From NCBI GenBank assembly GCA_946811185.2, contig OX328109.1, positions 14,606,255 to 14,670,254 of the forward strand: 64,000 nucleotides of DNA, in the 5' to 3' direction. Both the position numbers and the translations under genes were made by a program. Positions 11,760 to 24,500 of the stretch are shown here, in pieces. Positions within the stretch are counted from its first letter, which is position 1; the number at the start of each line of letters is the position of its first letter. The notes below the pieces were generated by a model, which searched no databases, was not told the DNA's origin, and saw only the letters and a list, made by a program, of their open reading frames with translations. Source of the DNA: Hippopus hippopus (Eukaryota; Mollusca; Bivalvia; Cardiida; Cardiidae).

Positions 11760-11880
11760 CCCGAGCTAGACTCTTTCGCTGCTAGTGCCACTGACGGGGC
11801 TTTCACGGGCAGTCTCAATCAAGATCAAACTGCACAGAAGAACATGCAGTCTGATCTTGAATCTACACTGTTTGCTTCAG
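11760..11880. repeat. C-family hairpin
   Basis: Core 11813-11880: ATCAAACTGCACAGAAGAAC then ATGCAGTCTGATCTTG. Confidence 0.55.
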
Positions 11881-11968
11881 TGAATAATGTTAGTACAAAG
11901 ACTTTTTAAAATTGCATAATTTATGGATTTTACTTATGGCTCAAAATATTCAAGTTTTTTCACTCAGT

Positions 11969-12198
11969 TTAACCCTTTACCATACAATCACCACTTTTAC
12001 GACCCTGACAGAGAATACATTTGGAAACATTTTCGGAAAAGGAGAAAATGCTGGTAACCAGCATCTGCTCCTTTTCTCACAATGTTTTCTAACCCTGTAA
12101 GTATAGATTTCCACTTTCGAGCCGCATTCATTTTGCCATCTGCAAAAGCTTTCCATTTGGACGAGTCTAAAATTTTGTTGTTTGGTAAAGTGGTAAGG
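11969..12198 (-). repeat. Repeat A copy just 3' of MDH2
   Basis: Left TTAACCCTTTACCA border; right border decayed (GGTAAAGTGGTAAGG). Confidence 0.75.
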
Positions 12199-12373
12199 TT
12201 TGAGGAAGAAAAACTATCCAAAAGAAGATCAACTGCCACTCATATACACGATATATTTTACACATAAAAAAAGGTGTCAAATCAATAAGATTGATTTTCT
12301 GACATCTACATTCTAGTATTACACCAATTGTGCTGTAAAATTTCCTAAATTTTAATCGCAAAGCACTATCTTT

Positions 12374-12393
12374 ATATATATATATACACACAC
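12374..12393. repeat. (TA)n(CA)n microsatellite
   Basis: TATATATATATA followed by CACACACAC, within the presumed MDH2 3' UTR. Confidence 0.7.
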
Positions 12394-12435
12394 AAGATCA
12401 GATTGTTTCTTTTTACAAGACCTCTTTAGATCATC

Positions 12436-12561
12436 TTATGACTTCACAAAATCAATTCCTTTCTGGATGTTACTCTCTAGCTCTTTTGTGGCAGCTTTAA
12501 TCAAGTCATTTTCATATTCGATAACACTTCCAATACCGAGGCCCTTCTCCACACCATTTTT
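12436..12561 (-). CDS. MDH2: MDH2 exon 8 (C terminus)
   Basis: Residues 303-343 plus stop, [13 protein letters not shown] through KGIDFVKS. Acceptor TTTTTTCAG. It matches the C-terminal helix of the family but ends two residues earlier than mammalian MDH2. Confidence 0.96.
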   Translation of the reverse strand, partial: KNGVEKGLGIGSVIEYENDLIKAATKELESNIQKGIDFVKS

Positions 12562-15500
12562 CTGAAAAAAAAAACAAAGCAAAAAATAAACTAGATGTCC
12601 TTGAGGGCCTGAATCACTCCACTGGCGGTAATTTTGCTTATTTTCTAGCATACATCATTAATTTATGATGCAAAACGGAAAAAGACAAACACACACACAA
12701 AATGAAAGGGGGTGGGGGTTTATAATTGGGCTTGAACCTACTAAGACAACATAAGTAGGAATGGTGAATTGAAATAGTGATAAAATCAAATTATAATTTC
12801 TCAAAACCACTTATTTTGAATCCAGTCAAATTCAATAAGGTTTAAGTACTCATTGAATTAAACAATGCCTACAAGTTTATAAGAAATGACATGGATTTTG
12901 TTGAGTGAACAAGACTTAGTCATCAAATGGCTGCTTTTCCTAAACTGATGGCTGATTTTCTTCCATTTCAACAGGGTTCAATCCCTTGATAATACAAATG
13001 ATCTTGGCAAGTTCCACAAGAATAGAATCAAAATTGCCAACTTCATTGCCTAAACAAGAAATGCAAATGTTCAACTTTAAATGGCTAATGTGCTCTTACT
13101 TATTGCTGGGTTTTATTTCAAGTCATAAGGGTTCAAGCTACTCATGATATAAATGATCTGTGCAAGTTTCACAAAATCTGACCACAAATGCAGACTTTAT
13201 TGCGTAAACAAAAAATGCAAATGTTCAACTTTAAATCGTTACTTTTCCCGTATTAAAGGTTGGATTTGAAAATCAATAGGGTTCAAGCTATTGATGATAT
13301 ACAGAACCTGTACAAGCTTCATAAAATGAAATATCAGACAGTTTGAGTTAGATGAGGGGGATGGTCGAACGGACATCGTAAACTTTTCACAATTAGCTTC
13401 TCATCATAAAATTAACATTAATACTTTCTCAAATCTTATTGTATTATGAATCTCCAGTAGTAATTGTCATTGTTTGTAAAACTTACACCACACCGTAGAG
13501 TAGACGGACTGGCGTGATCAAAACCTTTCCTCTGAAAGGTGTGAAAAAAATCAATCGAGAGGTGCAAAAAAAATTTTGTGTTCGAATAAACAATCAATTT
13601 AAAGAAGTAAAATGATTACAGGGATCAACACCCGTGTTCGAATTATCGACTTATCGAGACTCGAAATAACCGAGCTGCTTTTAGTGCAATATAATAGTGT
13701 TTTTGTGGGGACTATGGGAATTCCCCGAAAAATGCAGGGTTCTCGAATGCTCGAGACTTGAAATATCATATTTACTGTACTTACACCTAAGAGGCATGGA
13801 ACAGCAAAGTATGATGTAGGAGCTCCACTTTCTCCACCTTCTATCACTGCTCTATCTACATATGCACATTCCACTTTACCCTCTCCGTCGTTTAGGGCCT
13901 CAACCAAGCTCTCACAAAATTTGGCCGCTGCATATGCCATAGATAAAGTTGCTGAACCCTATTTAGAAAAGAAACTTAGCTCTTTACGAAATAACAAAAT
14001 TTTAAGGATTGTCGAAATTTAAAGCATTTGTAGACGACAAAATAAACGTACCTCAAAAATTGGCATTTCTTTTTGGTTGGGTAGAAAATATTGTGGGGAA
14101 AGGAGAAAATCTGGTAAGCAGCATTTTCTCCTTTGTCCACAATGTTTTCAAAAGTCTTTTTTCTCAGGGTCGTTAAAACTCAGGATTTTGTTGTATAGGG
14201 TTAACCCTTTACCAAACAATCCCTGGCCTATCTGTATATGAAGTTTGAAGTTACTAGCTTCTATACTTTCGAAGTTATGCCCAAGACAAAAAATCCAAAG
14301 TTAACAAGAGCAGCAAATTGTCGCAAGATACGCCCGTCCCACCGCCAGTTGTAGAGGGGGAATAATAATCGTAAAGGGCAGCTAAAGGAAAATAGTAGTG
14401 CAGCAGAAACCATGTAAGTGATTGAAATAGGCATGAATGTCTCCTCTAATGTTAAGGAAACATGCATATAAAGTTTCAGGTCATTCCAACATGAAAAGAC
14501 AAAGTTATATTGTAGAGAAGCATGAAAAGCTGTAAAAAAAAAAATGAATAGGGAATAATTCCAAAAGGGCATTAGGTAAGGTTATGGCTCCAGTGCATAG
14601 CACTTTTCGTAACTGCAACAAACATGTTTAACAAGTCTCAAGTCAATTTGACTTGAGGTGACAAAGTTCCGTTCCGGACAAGCAAGAAATACTGTAAAAA
14701 TGAAGATCAAAGTGGAATTACTCAAAATCCGCGCTAGGTAGAGTTACTGTTCTTGAGCACTGTACTCCGTAATATTGCAACAAACATGCATACCAAGTCT
14801 GAAGTCGTTCTGACTTGAGATGACAAAGTTATATTCCGGACAAGCACTATATGCTGTAAAAATGACGATCAAAGGGAAATAACTCAAAGACACCACGAGG
14901 TAGAGTTACAATTTTTACGCACTGCACTTCCAAATATTGCAACAAATAAGCAAACCATATTTCAAGTCATTCCTACTTAAGATGACAAAGTTATGCTGCG
15001 GACAAGCAAGAAATGCTGTAAGAATGAAGATCTAAGGGGGAATAACTCAAAATTCATGCTAGGAAAAGTTATGGTTCTTGTGCCCTGCACTCCGTAATTT
15101 TTCAACAATCATGCATACCAAATTTGAAGATGTTCAGACTAAAAATGACAAAGTTATATTCCGGAAAAGCAGAAAATGCTGTAAAAATGACGATCAAAGG
15201 GAAATAACTCAGAGACAGCACGAGATAGAGTTATGGTTCTTTCGTACTGCACTCTGTATTATCGCAACAAACACAAATGCCAAGTTTCAAGTCAATGGGA
15301 CTGGAGATGACAAAGTTATGCTCCAGACAAAAAACTGGACACCGCCCGCCCGGACGCCTGCCTGCCCGCCATGGGTGATCCCATAATATGTACCGTCTTC
15401 GACGGGCATATAAAAATTTACAAGGGGCAATAACTCTGAGTATACTGAGGATAGAGTTATGGTTCTTGCACAGTGCACTTTGCCTTATGGTGATCTAACT

Positions 15501-18500
15501 GTATATGAAGTTTGAAGTTACTAGCTTTTGTACTTTGCAAGTTATGCCCCAGAAAAAATCCCAAGTTAAAATTTACAAAGGGCAATAACTCTAAAAATAG
15601 TGGGAACAGAGTTATGGTTCTTAGACACTGCACTTCTCGTTAATAAGGCCTATCTGTATATGAAGTTTGAAGTTACTGATTCTATACTTTCGAAGTTATG
15701 CTCCAGATAAAAATCCAAAGTTAAAATTTACAAAGGGCAATAACTCTAAAAATAGTGGGAACAGAGTCAGAGTTATGGTTCTTATACACTGCACTTCTCC
15801 TTAATGTGACCTATCTGTATATGAAGTTTGAAGTCACTAACTTTTATACTTTGGAAGTTATGCCCCGGATAAGCTTTTCGTGACGCACGCACGCACGCAC
15901 AAACAGACAGACGGACGGACAAGGTGACTCCAGAATATCCCCCAAACTTCGTTTGTGGGGGAATAATGATGTGCAGACTGATGATTATTGTACATTCACC
16001 ACTCTTTTTGGTTTCCTGAGATCTGTATGTCTTCTCATCAAAATGAAAACATGAATGAAATATTTTCCGCAATCGACCAGTGGTTATCATAAGATGTCAA
16101 AGTCTTTGCACGATGACACAGACGGCGATGACAACACAGACAACAAGGACAGGGCTATGATAATTCCTTGACATTTTCTTTGAAAACAGCGGAGCTAATA
16201 ACTACATAGTGGTAAGAAACTCACAGCTCCAGCCTTTGCTTCTACAACCTCTGTACCAGCGTTCTGAATTCTGACTGTAAGCTTTTTCCTTGCGTCCTGT
16301 AGAAATAAAAAATACATTTAAATATTTATTATTTGAATAAAAAGACCAAAAAAAAAAAAAAATTCATGCACATTACCTGTGTAGCCTGGTCAGCTCAGTC
16401 AATAATGCACACCAACCTTTCTTAAATGCATTCTTTTTCTCCAGAATTACAGTATTGGACTGAAAATTGTGTCCTCTAGAGTGTGCACAAGGTCTTCTAC
16501 GATTTGTCTCAGTGACCTACTTTTTACCTGTTGTGACTCATTTTCAAACTTGTCAGAGATATCATCAAGACAAACATTTTGACCAGCTTTCATGAATTTT
16601 GGACAAGAACACAAGGTCTCAAAAGTGTACACAAGGTTTTTCTAAAAATTTGTCTCGGTAACCTACTGTTTTTACCGGATTTAATCCATTTTCAAACTCC
16701 TACAACATATCAGACAAAAATTTCACTAGTGCATGGAAAAACTTGACCCATTTTCAAATGTGTCATAGATATCATGAAGACAAAGATACAGCCCAACTTT
16801 AATGAATTTTGGACTGAAAAATGTGGCCTCAAGAGTTTTCTCTGATTTCATTTGTCCCAGTGGTCTACTTTCTGACCTCTTGTAACTCTTTACCACACAA
16901 TCCCGACTTTTAACAACCCTGAGAAAGAAGCCTTTTGAAAACATTGTGGGAAAAGCAGAAAATGCTGGTAACCAGCATTTTCTCCTTTTCCCACAATGTT
17001 TTCTACCCTTCCCAAATCTAATTTTAATTTTTCAGTCACATTTATTTTGTCGTCTGCAAATGCTTTCAATTTGGACCAGTCTAAAGTTTTGTTGTTTGGT
17101 AAAGAGTTAACTCATTTTCAAACCAACACGAAATATCAGACAAACATTCTTTACTACTATTGGACGGAAAACAAGGTCCCTAGAGTGTACATGAGTTTTT
17201 CTGAAATTTGGCTCAGTGACCTACTTTTTGTCCCAGTGTGACCCATTTTCAAACTTACTTAAGATATCATCAAGACCCCATTTCATGAGTTTTGGGCTGA
17301 AAATGTGGCCTTAAGAATGTAAACAATTTTTTATCTATTTCATTTTTAAAATCTATCACAGTGACCTGCTTTTTGACCTGATGTGACCCATTTTCAATTG
17401 GGTCCGAGATATCAAGACAAATATTGTTTTCAAATTTGTCGCAGAAATCACCCAAACATTCATTCAGTTTGACTTTCATGATTTTTGGACTGAAAATGTG
17501 GCCTACAGAATGTACACAACTTTTTTTCTATGATTTGTCTCAGTGACCTACTTTTTTACCAGATGTGACCAATTTTCGCATTCATCTGAGATACTATCGA
17601 GACAAACATTCTGACCCAGTTTCGTAAGTATCGAACAAGACATGTGGCCTCTAGAGCATAGACAAGGTAAAAGTTGTTGACAGAAGTCACATGATGGATA
17701 ACAGACGCCAGACACCGTATAATCACAAAAGCTCATCTTCAGCACTCCGTTCTCAGATGAGCTAAAAATTAATGCTAAACTCTTACCTGTGGGAAAGAAA
17801 TAGTTGGGGTTGCTTGTGAGATGAGGGGAATTATTGTTATACCACTGTGTCCTCCAACAACAGGTACAACAACACTGCGTGGGCTTAGATCCTGTGTGAG
17901 AAGATAATCATCTTGTTAGACCTAATGATTTTCTTAATCTTATATAATCTCAACCCTTAACCAGATGACAAAATTTTAGCCTTGTCCAAGTTGAAAGCAT
18001 TTGCAGACGACAATTTCACTGTAGCTCAAATGGTGCAATTATCCTTTGATAGAGTAGAAAACACTGTGGGAAAAGGAAAAAATGCTTGTTACCAGCATTT
18101 TCTCCTTTTACCTCAATGTTTTAAAAAGGATTCTTTCCCAGGGTCGTTTAAAGTCGGCATTGTGTGGTAAAGGGTTAAAGCAGCAAATAAACCCAAAATC
18201 CATTTTCACTATAGAAAAATGCCCCAAATACCGTAATCACAATTTTATGGTTGCTCTAGCATAAAGCGTTTCAGCAAAGAGACCAGTGTAGATCAAGGAT
18301 CAGGCTGTATGTTTTGTGCAGCCTGATCTTGATCTACACTGGCCATAAGGCAACTATAATGTGAAAGGTGCTTTAACCCTTTACCACACGGCAAAATTTT
18401 AGACCTATCCAAATTGAAAGCATTTGCAGACGACAATTTCATAGTGGCTCAAATGACGCAACTTTTCTTTGATAGGGTAGATTTGTGGGAAAAGGAGAAA

Positions 18501-21500
18501 ATGCTGGTTACCAGCATTTTCTCCTTTTCCCACAATGTTTTCAAAAGGCCTCTTTTTTAGGGGCGTCAAAAGGCGTCGTTGTGTGGTAATGGGTTAAGGG
18601 TTAAAAAGGTGAAACAATCCGAGACTAACCTTTATTGAAAGCATTTGCAGACTTCATATTAAATGTGGTTCAAATGACTTGTACTCTCTTTGCATAAGTA
18701 GCTTCTTAGTAGTATTTTCTAGAATTTATCCTGCAAAGTTTTGATAGGCCATTTCCTCAGGCTTGTTAAAATACTGAGTTGTTTGACAAAAGGGTTATAT
18801 CATGCCCTTCACAAAGTGTAAAATGAAACCATAGCTTAGTGACCGCCTGTTTAAGCAAGCAACCTTCATTAAGCATCCATATCCGAGTTCCCAGTGAAGG
18901 CAGTTATGTTGAAATACACCTGTGCTAAGCACGCAACTGTCTTAACTCTTTACCGCACCAGAAAATGTTGAACTGGTCCAAATTCAAAGCAATTTGCAGA
19001 CACCAATTGAAACGTGGGTCAAATGATGTTATTTTTCTCTGAAAGGCATAATGAATTGTGGAAAAAGAAGATTATACTGGCTGCTAGCATTTTCTCCCTT
19101 TCCCATGTTTTCTAGAGGTGTCTCTCTCATGGTCCTTAAAACTCGGGATTGTGTGGTAAAGGGTTAACAAAGCACACTGTGAAAATACACTATGTGCTTG
19201 CTTAACTCTTTACCACCTGACAAAATTTTAGACGCGTCCAAATTAAAAGCATCTGCAGATAATGATATCAATGTGAGTGAAAAATTGAAATATGTTTTGG
19301 GAAGGGTAGAAAACATTGTGGGAAAAGGAAAAAATGCTGGTTACCTGCATTTTCTCCTTTTCCAACCATGTTTTCAAAAGGCTTTATTCCCAGGGTCATT
19401 AAAGTCGGGATTGTGTGGTAACGGGTTAAAGTGCCATTAAACTAGAAAATTCCTTTTGCAATTTTTTTTTTCTGTAAAATTCTTTTGGAAAACTCACATG
19501 TAATTGTAAGGTCATGTTGGCCGGAATTTTAAAGAAATGTTGGGCAAAAGCCACAATTCCATTTCAGACCTTCAGACTGAACCTATACACTGTTAGCATG
19601 TGTTTTCCAAATAAAATTCTATTTGTATTGATGTAAGTAAATATCAGGTTCTTGAACACTTTACCAGACAACAAAAATCTAGTCTTTTCCAGTTCAAAAG
19701 TATTTGCAGTAAAGCAGATGACAAAATAAAAGCAGCTTAAATCAGGGGATTTTTCTACGGAAGGGTAGAAAAAACGAGAAAAAGAAGAAAGTGCTGGTTA
19801 CCAGCATTTTCTCCTTTTCCTACAATGTTTTTAAAGGCCCTTTCTGTCTGGGTTGTTAAAAGACAGGATTGTTTAATAAAAGCGTTAATTCCTTGATTAA
19901 TTGTAGAATGGTATTTTAAGGTGCATCCAACATTATTTCAGTCAAATCATGGCAACCTCTCACAGATTGGAGCATGTAATTGATTTCGCTAGTATGTGGC
20001 TAGGGTTTGATTGATTGATAGACTGAATGGTGTTTCACGCCGCTTCCAACATTATTTCAGTCATATCACTGTGGCAGCTCACATTTTCATGTATTTCCTG
20101 GGTTTCATCAGTACTAGGCTAGAGCTCTGAAGTATCTTGCCCAACAACACTCCCACAAAAAAACGGCAAATCAGGTGGGAGGCAAGGGCTTTGAAATGTA
20201 CTGCCCAAGGACATTCCCCTGAAAACCCAGAGCTTCCAGCTCGAACCCAGGGCCTCCTGAACCAGGACACTGGTTAATTCTTTACAAAATGACCAAATTT
20301 TGGTCCTCCTTGAAAGCAAATTCAATCTGACTTAAATGATTGCATCTATCTTTGAAAGAGTAGAAAACATTGTGGAAAAGGGAGAAAAGCTTGTAACTAG
20401 CACTTTCACTGTTTCACACAATCTTTCATAAGCCTTTTTCAGGGTGGTGAAAACATAGGATTGTGCAGTATAAAGTTAAATCAATTGAAAATTTAGAAAA
20501 ATTGCAAGATCACGCATAAGTGGGCTTAACCCTTTAACACACGGCAAAATTTGAGACTTGCCCATATTGAAGAAATTTAAATCAACATTTCAAATGTTTT
20601 CCAGTTGATAGTATTTGTCCATAAAAAGGAAGAAAACATTGTGGGAAAAGGAGAAAATGCTGGTTACCAGCATTTTCTCCTTTTCCAACAATGTTTTCAA
20701 AACCTTTCTTTATCAGGGTCGTTAAAAGTCGGGATTGTGTGGTAAAGGGTTAATACATCTCTGAGATGCATTATACCAACCAAGCCATCACATAATTATT
20801 GATCCATAATAGCCACTCTTTTTAATAACTGACTGAATCATAAAGTAAACTAGTCCTTGGACATACAATAAATTGACCAGTTCTAGCAAAAAGTTTCGGC
20901 CCAGGTCAGCCTATGTCAACTGTGCAGGCTCACCTGGGTCGACACTTTTCGCAGATGCCCCCTTTTTACAGAGCATGGCTCATTATCATAGGCTTTGCAG
21001 TACATACCTTAGCTTCTGCAATGAAGGTTGAAGCTCTCACTGTATCTAGGGTAGTTACACCAAACAGCTTACGTGGATCGTAGCAACCATGTTTTTTCAA
21101 GACTTCTGCAGCGATTGGCACTGTTGAGTTTACCTGATGAAAGAGTAATTTATAAGGTCTTTCATCTTGGAGGAAAAAGAAATCATGTCATTTATTTACC
21201 AGACAATAAAACTTTTAGACTTGTTTAACTCTTTACCACGCAATAAAATTTTGTACTCGACTAAAATGAAAGCATTTGCAGACAACAAATTAAAGGTGGC
21301 TCAAATGATGATTTCTGTCTTTGAACGGGTAGAAAACATTGTTGGAAAAGGAGAAAATGCTGGTTAACGGCATTTTCTCCTTTTCCAACAATGTTTTCTA
21401 ATTGTTACGGGAGACCACTCCTTCATGCATGGCTTCGTCCCGATTTAAATACAATACCTGACAACTGCGTTAGGGAGATGTCTCTTTAGCTCAGTGGTTA

Positions 21501-24500
21501 TGGTATTGGCCTTTCGTCCGGGCGTTCTAGGGTTCGAAACCTGCCCGGTCCCTTTATTTCTGCCATGCATTTGTTCATTTGTTTCTTTGTTATGGACTTT
21601 GTTCGTAAGATAATGGCTTCTTCCTTAGGGTCGTTAAAACTCGGGATTGTGCGGTAAAGGGTTAAATTGAAAGTATTTACAGGTGACAATTCAGAATATC
21701 ATATTACTTGTTACACTAAAAATTGTAATTTCTAAGAATAGTTGGTGAATGCAGTCCCCAGAGTTGCATATGTATTTAAACAATGCTAAAACTTGGATTC
21801 ATATACACCAACCATTACTAACCCTTAACCTACTAAACAAGTTAAATGATACTTTCTAGCCAATAGTAAAAAATCTAAATACTGCAATTTCTATCATACA
21901 GTTTAGATTCAAGATCAGACTGCACGTTCTGTGCAGTCTGATCTTGATCTTCACAGGCTGCAAATGTACCTTGAGTAGCACTTAGCAGCCTAACGGTTAA
22001 GGATATTCTTTGTCTTGTACTAAGGACTTTTCTAAATTAGAAAGTAACACAACTTCTGATTGGCTAAACCATTTATGGTTTAGCCAATCAGAAGCTGTGT
22101 TACTTTCCAGTTAAGAAAAATCTCCAGAACAAACCTAAGAATATTTTTTAAGAATGATTGGTGAATACAAACCCAGCAGTTTTCATTCTTAATTCTAAGA
22201 CTAACCATCTGATTGGCTGAGATGGTACCATCTCAGCCAGTCAGATGGCTAGCCTAGGCATCTAGAACAAGAAAAGTATTTATAATGGTTGGCAAATTCC
22301 AGGCCCCCTTGAAACATTGAATGGTTGACAGAATGGGGTTTTACTGAAAAAAATCTGTACCTCATGTGAGGATTGAACCCAGGGCCTCCAAAGTACAAAC
22401 TCAACACCTTCACCGCCATGCAATCATACCTGCTGAAACAACTTCTACTCTTTTCCATATATAAATGAGCCATACTCTGAGGAAAGGAGGCTTAATACAT
22501 CTGCAAAAAGAATTGACCAATGTCAGCCTGCACAATCCGCACAGGCTGACATGAGCTGAAACTTTTTGCTATTGGTAAATTTTCCATAGCTGAAGGGACA
22601 GGGACTATTTGACCTCCAGATCTAGTTAACAAAATGGATTTTGTGGATAATAACGTGATGACTTCCTGGGTATAATGCATCATGGAGATGCATTAAACAT
22701 CCTTTTCTGATGGCATGGCTCAAACGTAAGAACTTACTGGATTTGTTATGACACAGATCATGGCGTTGGGACACTCCTGGGCACACGCTGATACCAAATC
22801 TCGGACAATACCAGCATTTGTGTTGAAAAGATCATCTCTTGTCATCCCTGCCAAAGCATAAATCTGGGATATAGTGTAGGATACCACAATACAGAATTTT
22901 AGACTTGCCCAAAGTGAACAAGTTTGCAGACAATGAATCAAATGTTATTCAAAACATAAAATTGTCCTTTGAAGGGTAGAAAACACTGTGAGAAAAGGAG
23001 AAAATGCTGGTTCCCACAATGTTTTCAAAACCTTTCTTTGTCAGGGTCATTAAAACTCAGCATTGTGTGGCTAAGCGCGACTCACTGACCTTTTGCGGAC
23101 CGTGTAGATCAAGATCAGACTGCACAGAACGTGCAGTCTGATCTTGGATCTACACTGTCCGATAAGGAGATTTTGTCCCTCACAAAGGTACCTTTGAAAT
23201 AGCAAAATTTGGGTCTTTACTGTCGGCTCAAAAAATTAATTTCACTTATTTAGCAGGATAAGGGTTAAATAACGAGATCTTGACCTAACAAGAGATTGGC
23301 TGATTTTTTGGCTGATGAAAGCAAACAATGTTTTGACTAGAACCTGTTTTTCTACAAAAAAAACAGATGTCTCCCCCCTTTTTGGTGTCATCATGATTGA
23401 TAATCCATGATAAAGTTAGTAACATTTTCTCCCAGATTTCTATTGCGGACACGAAATTGTACGTAAAATGAGATAGGAAAATAATCAAAGGGAAATAACT
23501 CGAAAAATATACAAGCCAGAGTTATGTTTCTTGTGCATGACACTTCGTCTCATGGTGCTTTACTAATGTGTGAGTTTTATCAAAATATCTTAAAAGGTTT
23601 TCCAGTTACAGGGCAGACACGATTTGTGACGGACAGACAGACAGATGGACAGACAGACGGACACATGGGGAAAAACAGTAGGTCTCCCAACCCTGACATG
23701 GGGAGACATAATTAGGAAGTGACATCATCCATTATTCATCTATCTGATTCAGTAGACACTACAAAACCAAGTATGCTTGCCCATTTGTCCCAGTCCAGTA
23801 AACAAGTGGTTTCCGTATAAGTAAAGAACACGTAAATTTAAACAACCCAAAATTAGCCCAAATACTGCTATTATCTCTTTACCAAACAACAGAACATTGG
23901 ACTGGTTCAAGTTGAAAGAATTTGCTGTCGACAGATTATGGAATTTGTGTCTTAAAGAATAGAAAAGGTTGTGGCAAAAGGAAAAATCGCTGGTTACAAG
24001 TATTTTCTCCTTTTCCCACATTGTTTTCAAAAGTTTTATTCTTCTGAGTTGTTACAACTTGGGATTGTGAGGTAAAGGTTTTAAGCACCAGAGCCCATTT
24101 GTTTCCTTGCAACCAATTACTTCATTAACTCTGGCTGCTATGCATAACTAAAGGACCTTATTTGGGCAGTGTAGATCCAAGATCAGACTCCACAGAATGT
24201 GCTGTTTGATCTTGAATCTACAATGTCCCATAATTATGGAGATATCTTTCCCCAAAAGTACCCTTGAAAAAGCAAAACTGGGGTTTTTACAATCAGCTTG
24301 AGAGTTTCATTTCACTTAAAATTTCATTTGAAAAGATTTTGAAGAAAACCAAGACTAAAATTTCAAACCTGGTTTACGTGGTACACCGGCAGGAATCAAA
24401 ACCACCTCAGCCCCCTTCAAACTTTCATTCAATTCTTCAGGGCCAAGGAAGCCCTGTACATGAGCTCTGGATGAGATATGACTAAGATCAGCTGCAACGC

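Noticed and set aside
21487..21560. Possible tRNA gene
   Set aside because: A and B boxes are present but the acceptor stem does not pair and it lies within an insert in a repeat; treated as tRNA-derived.
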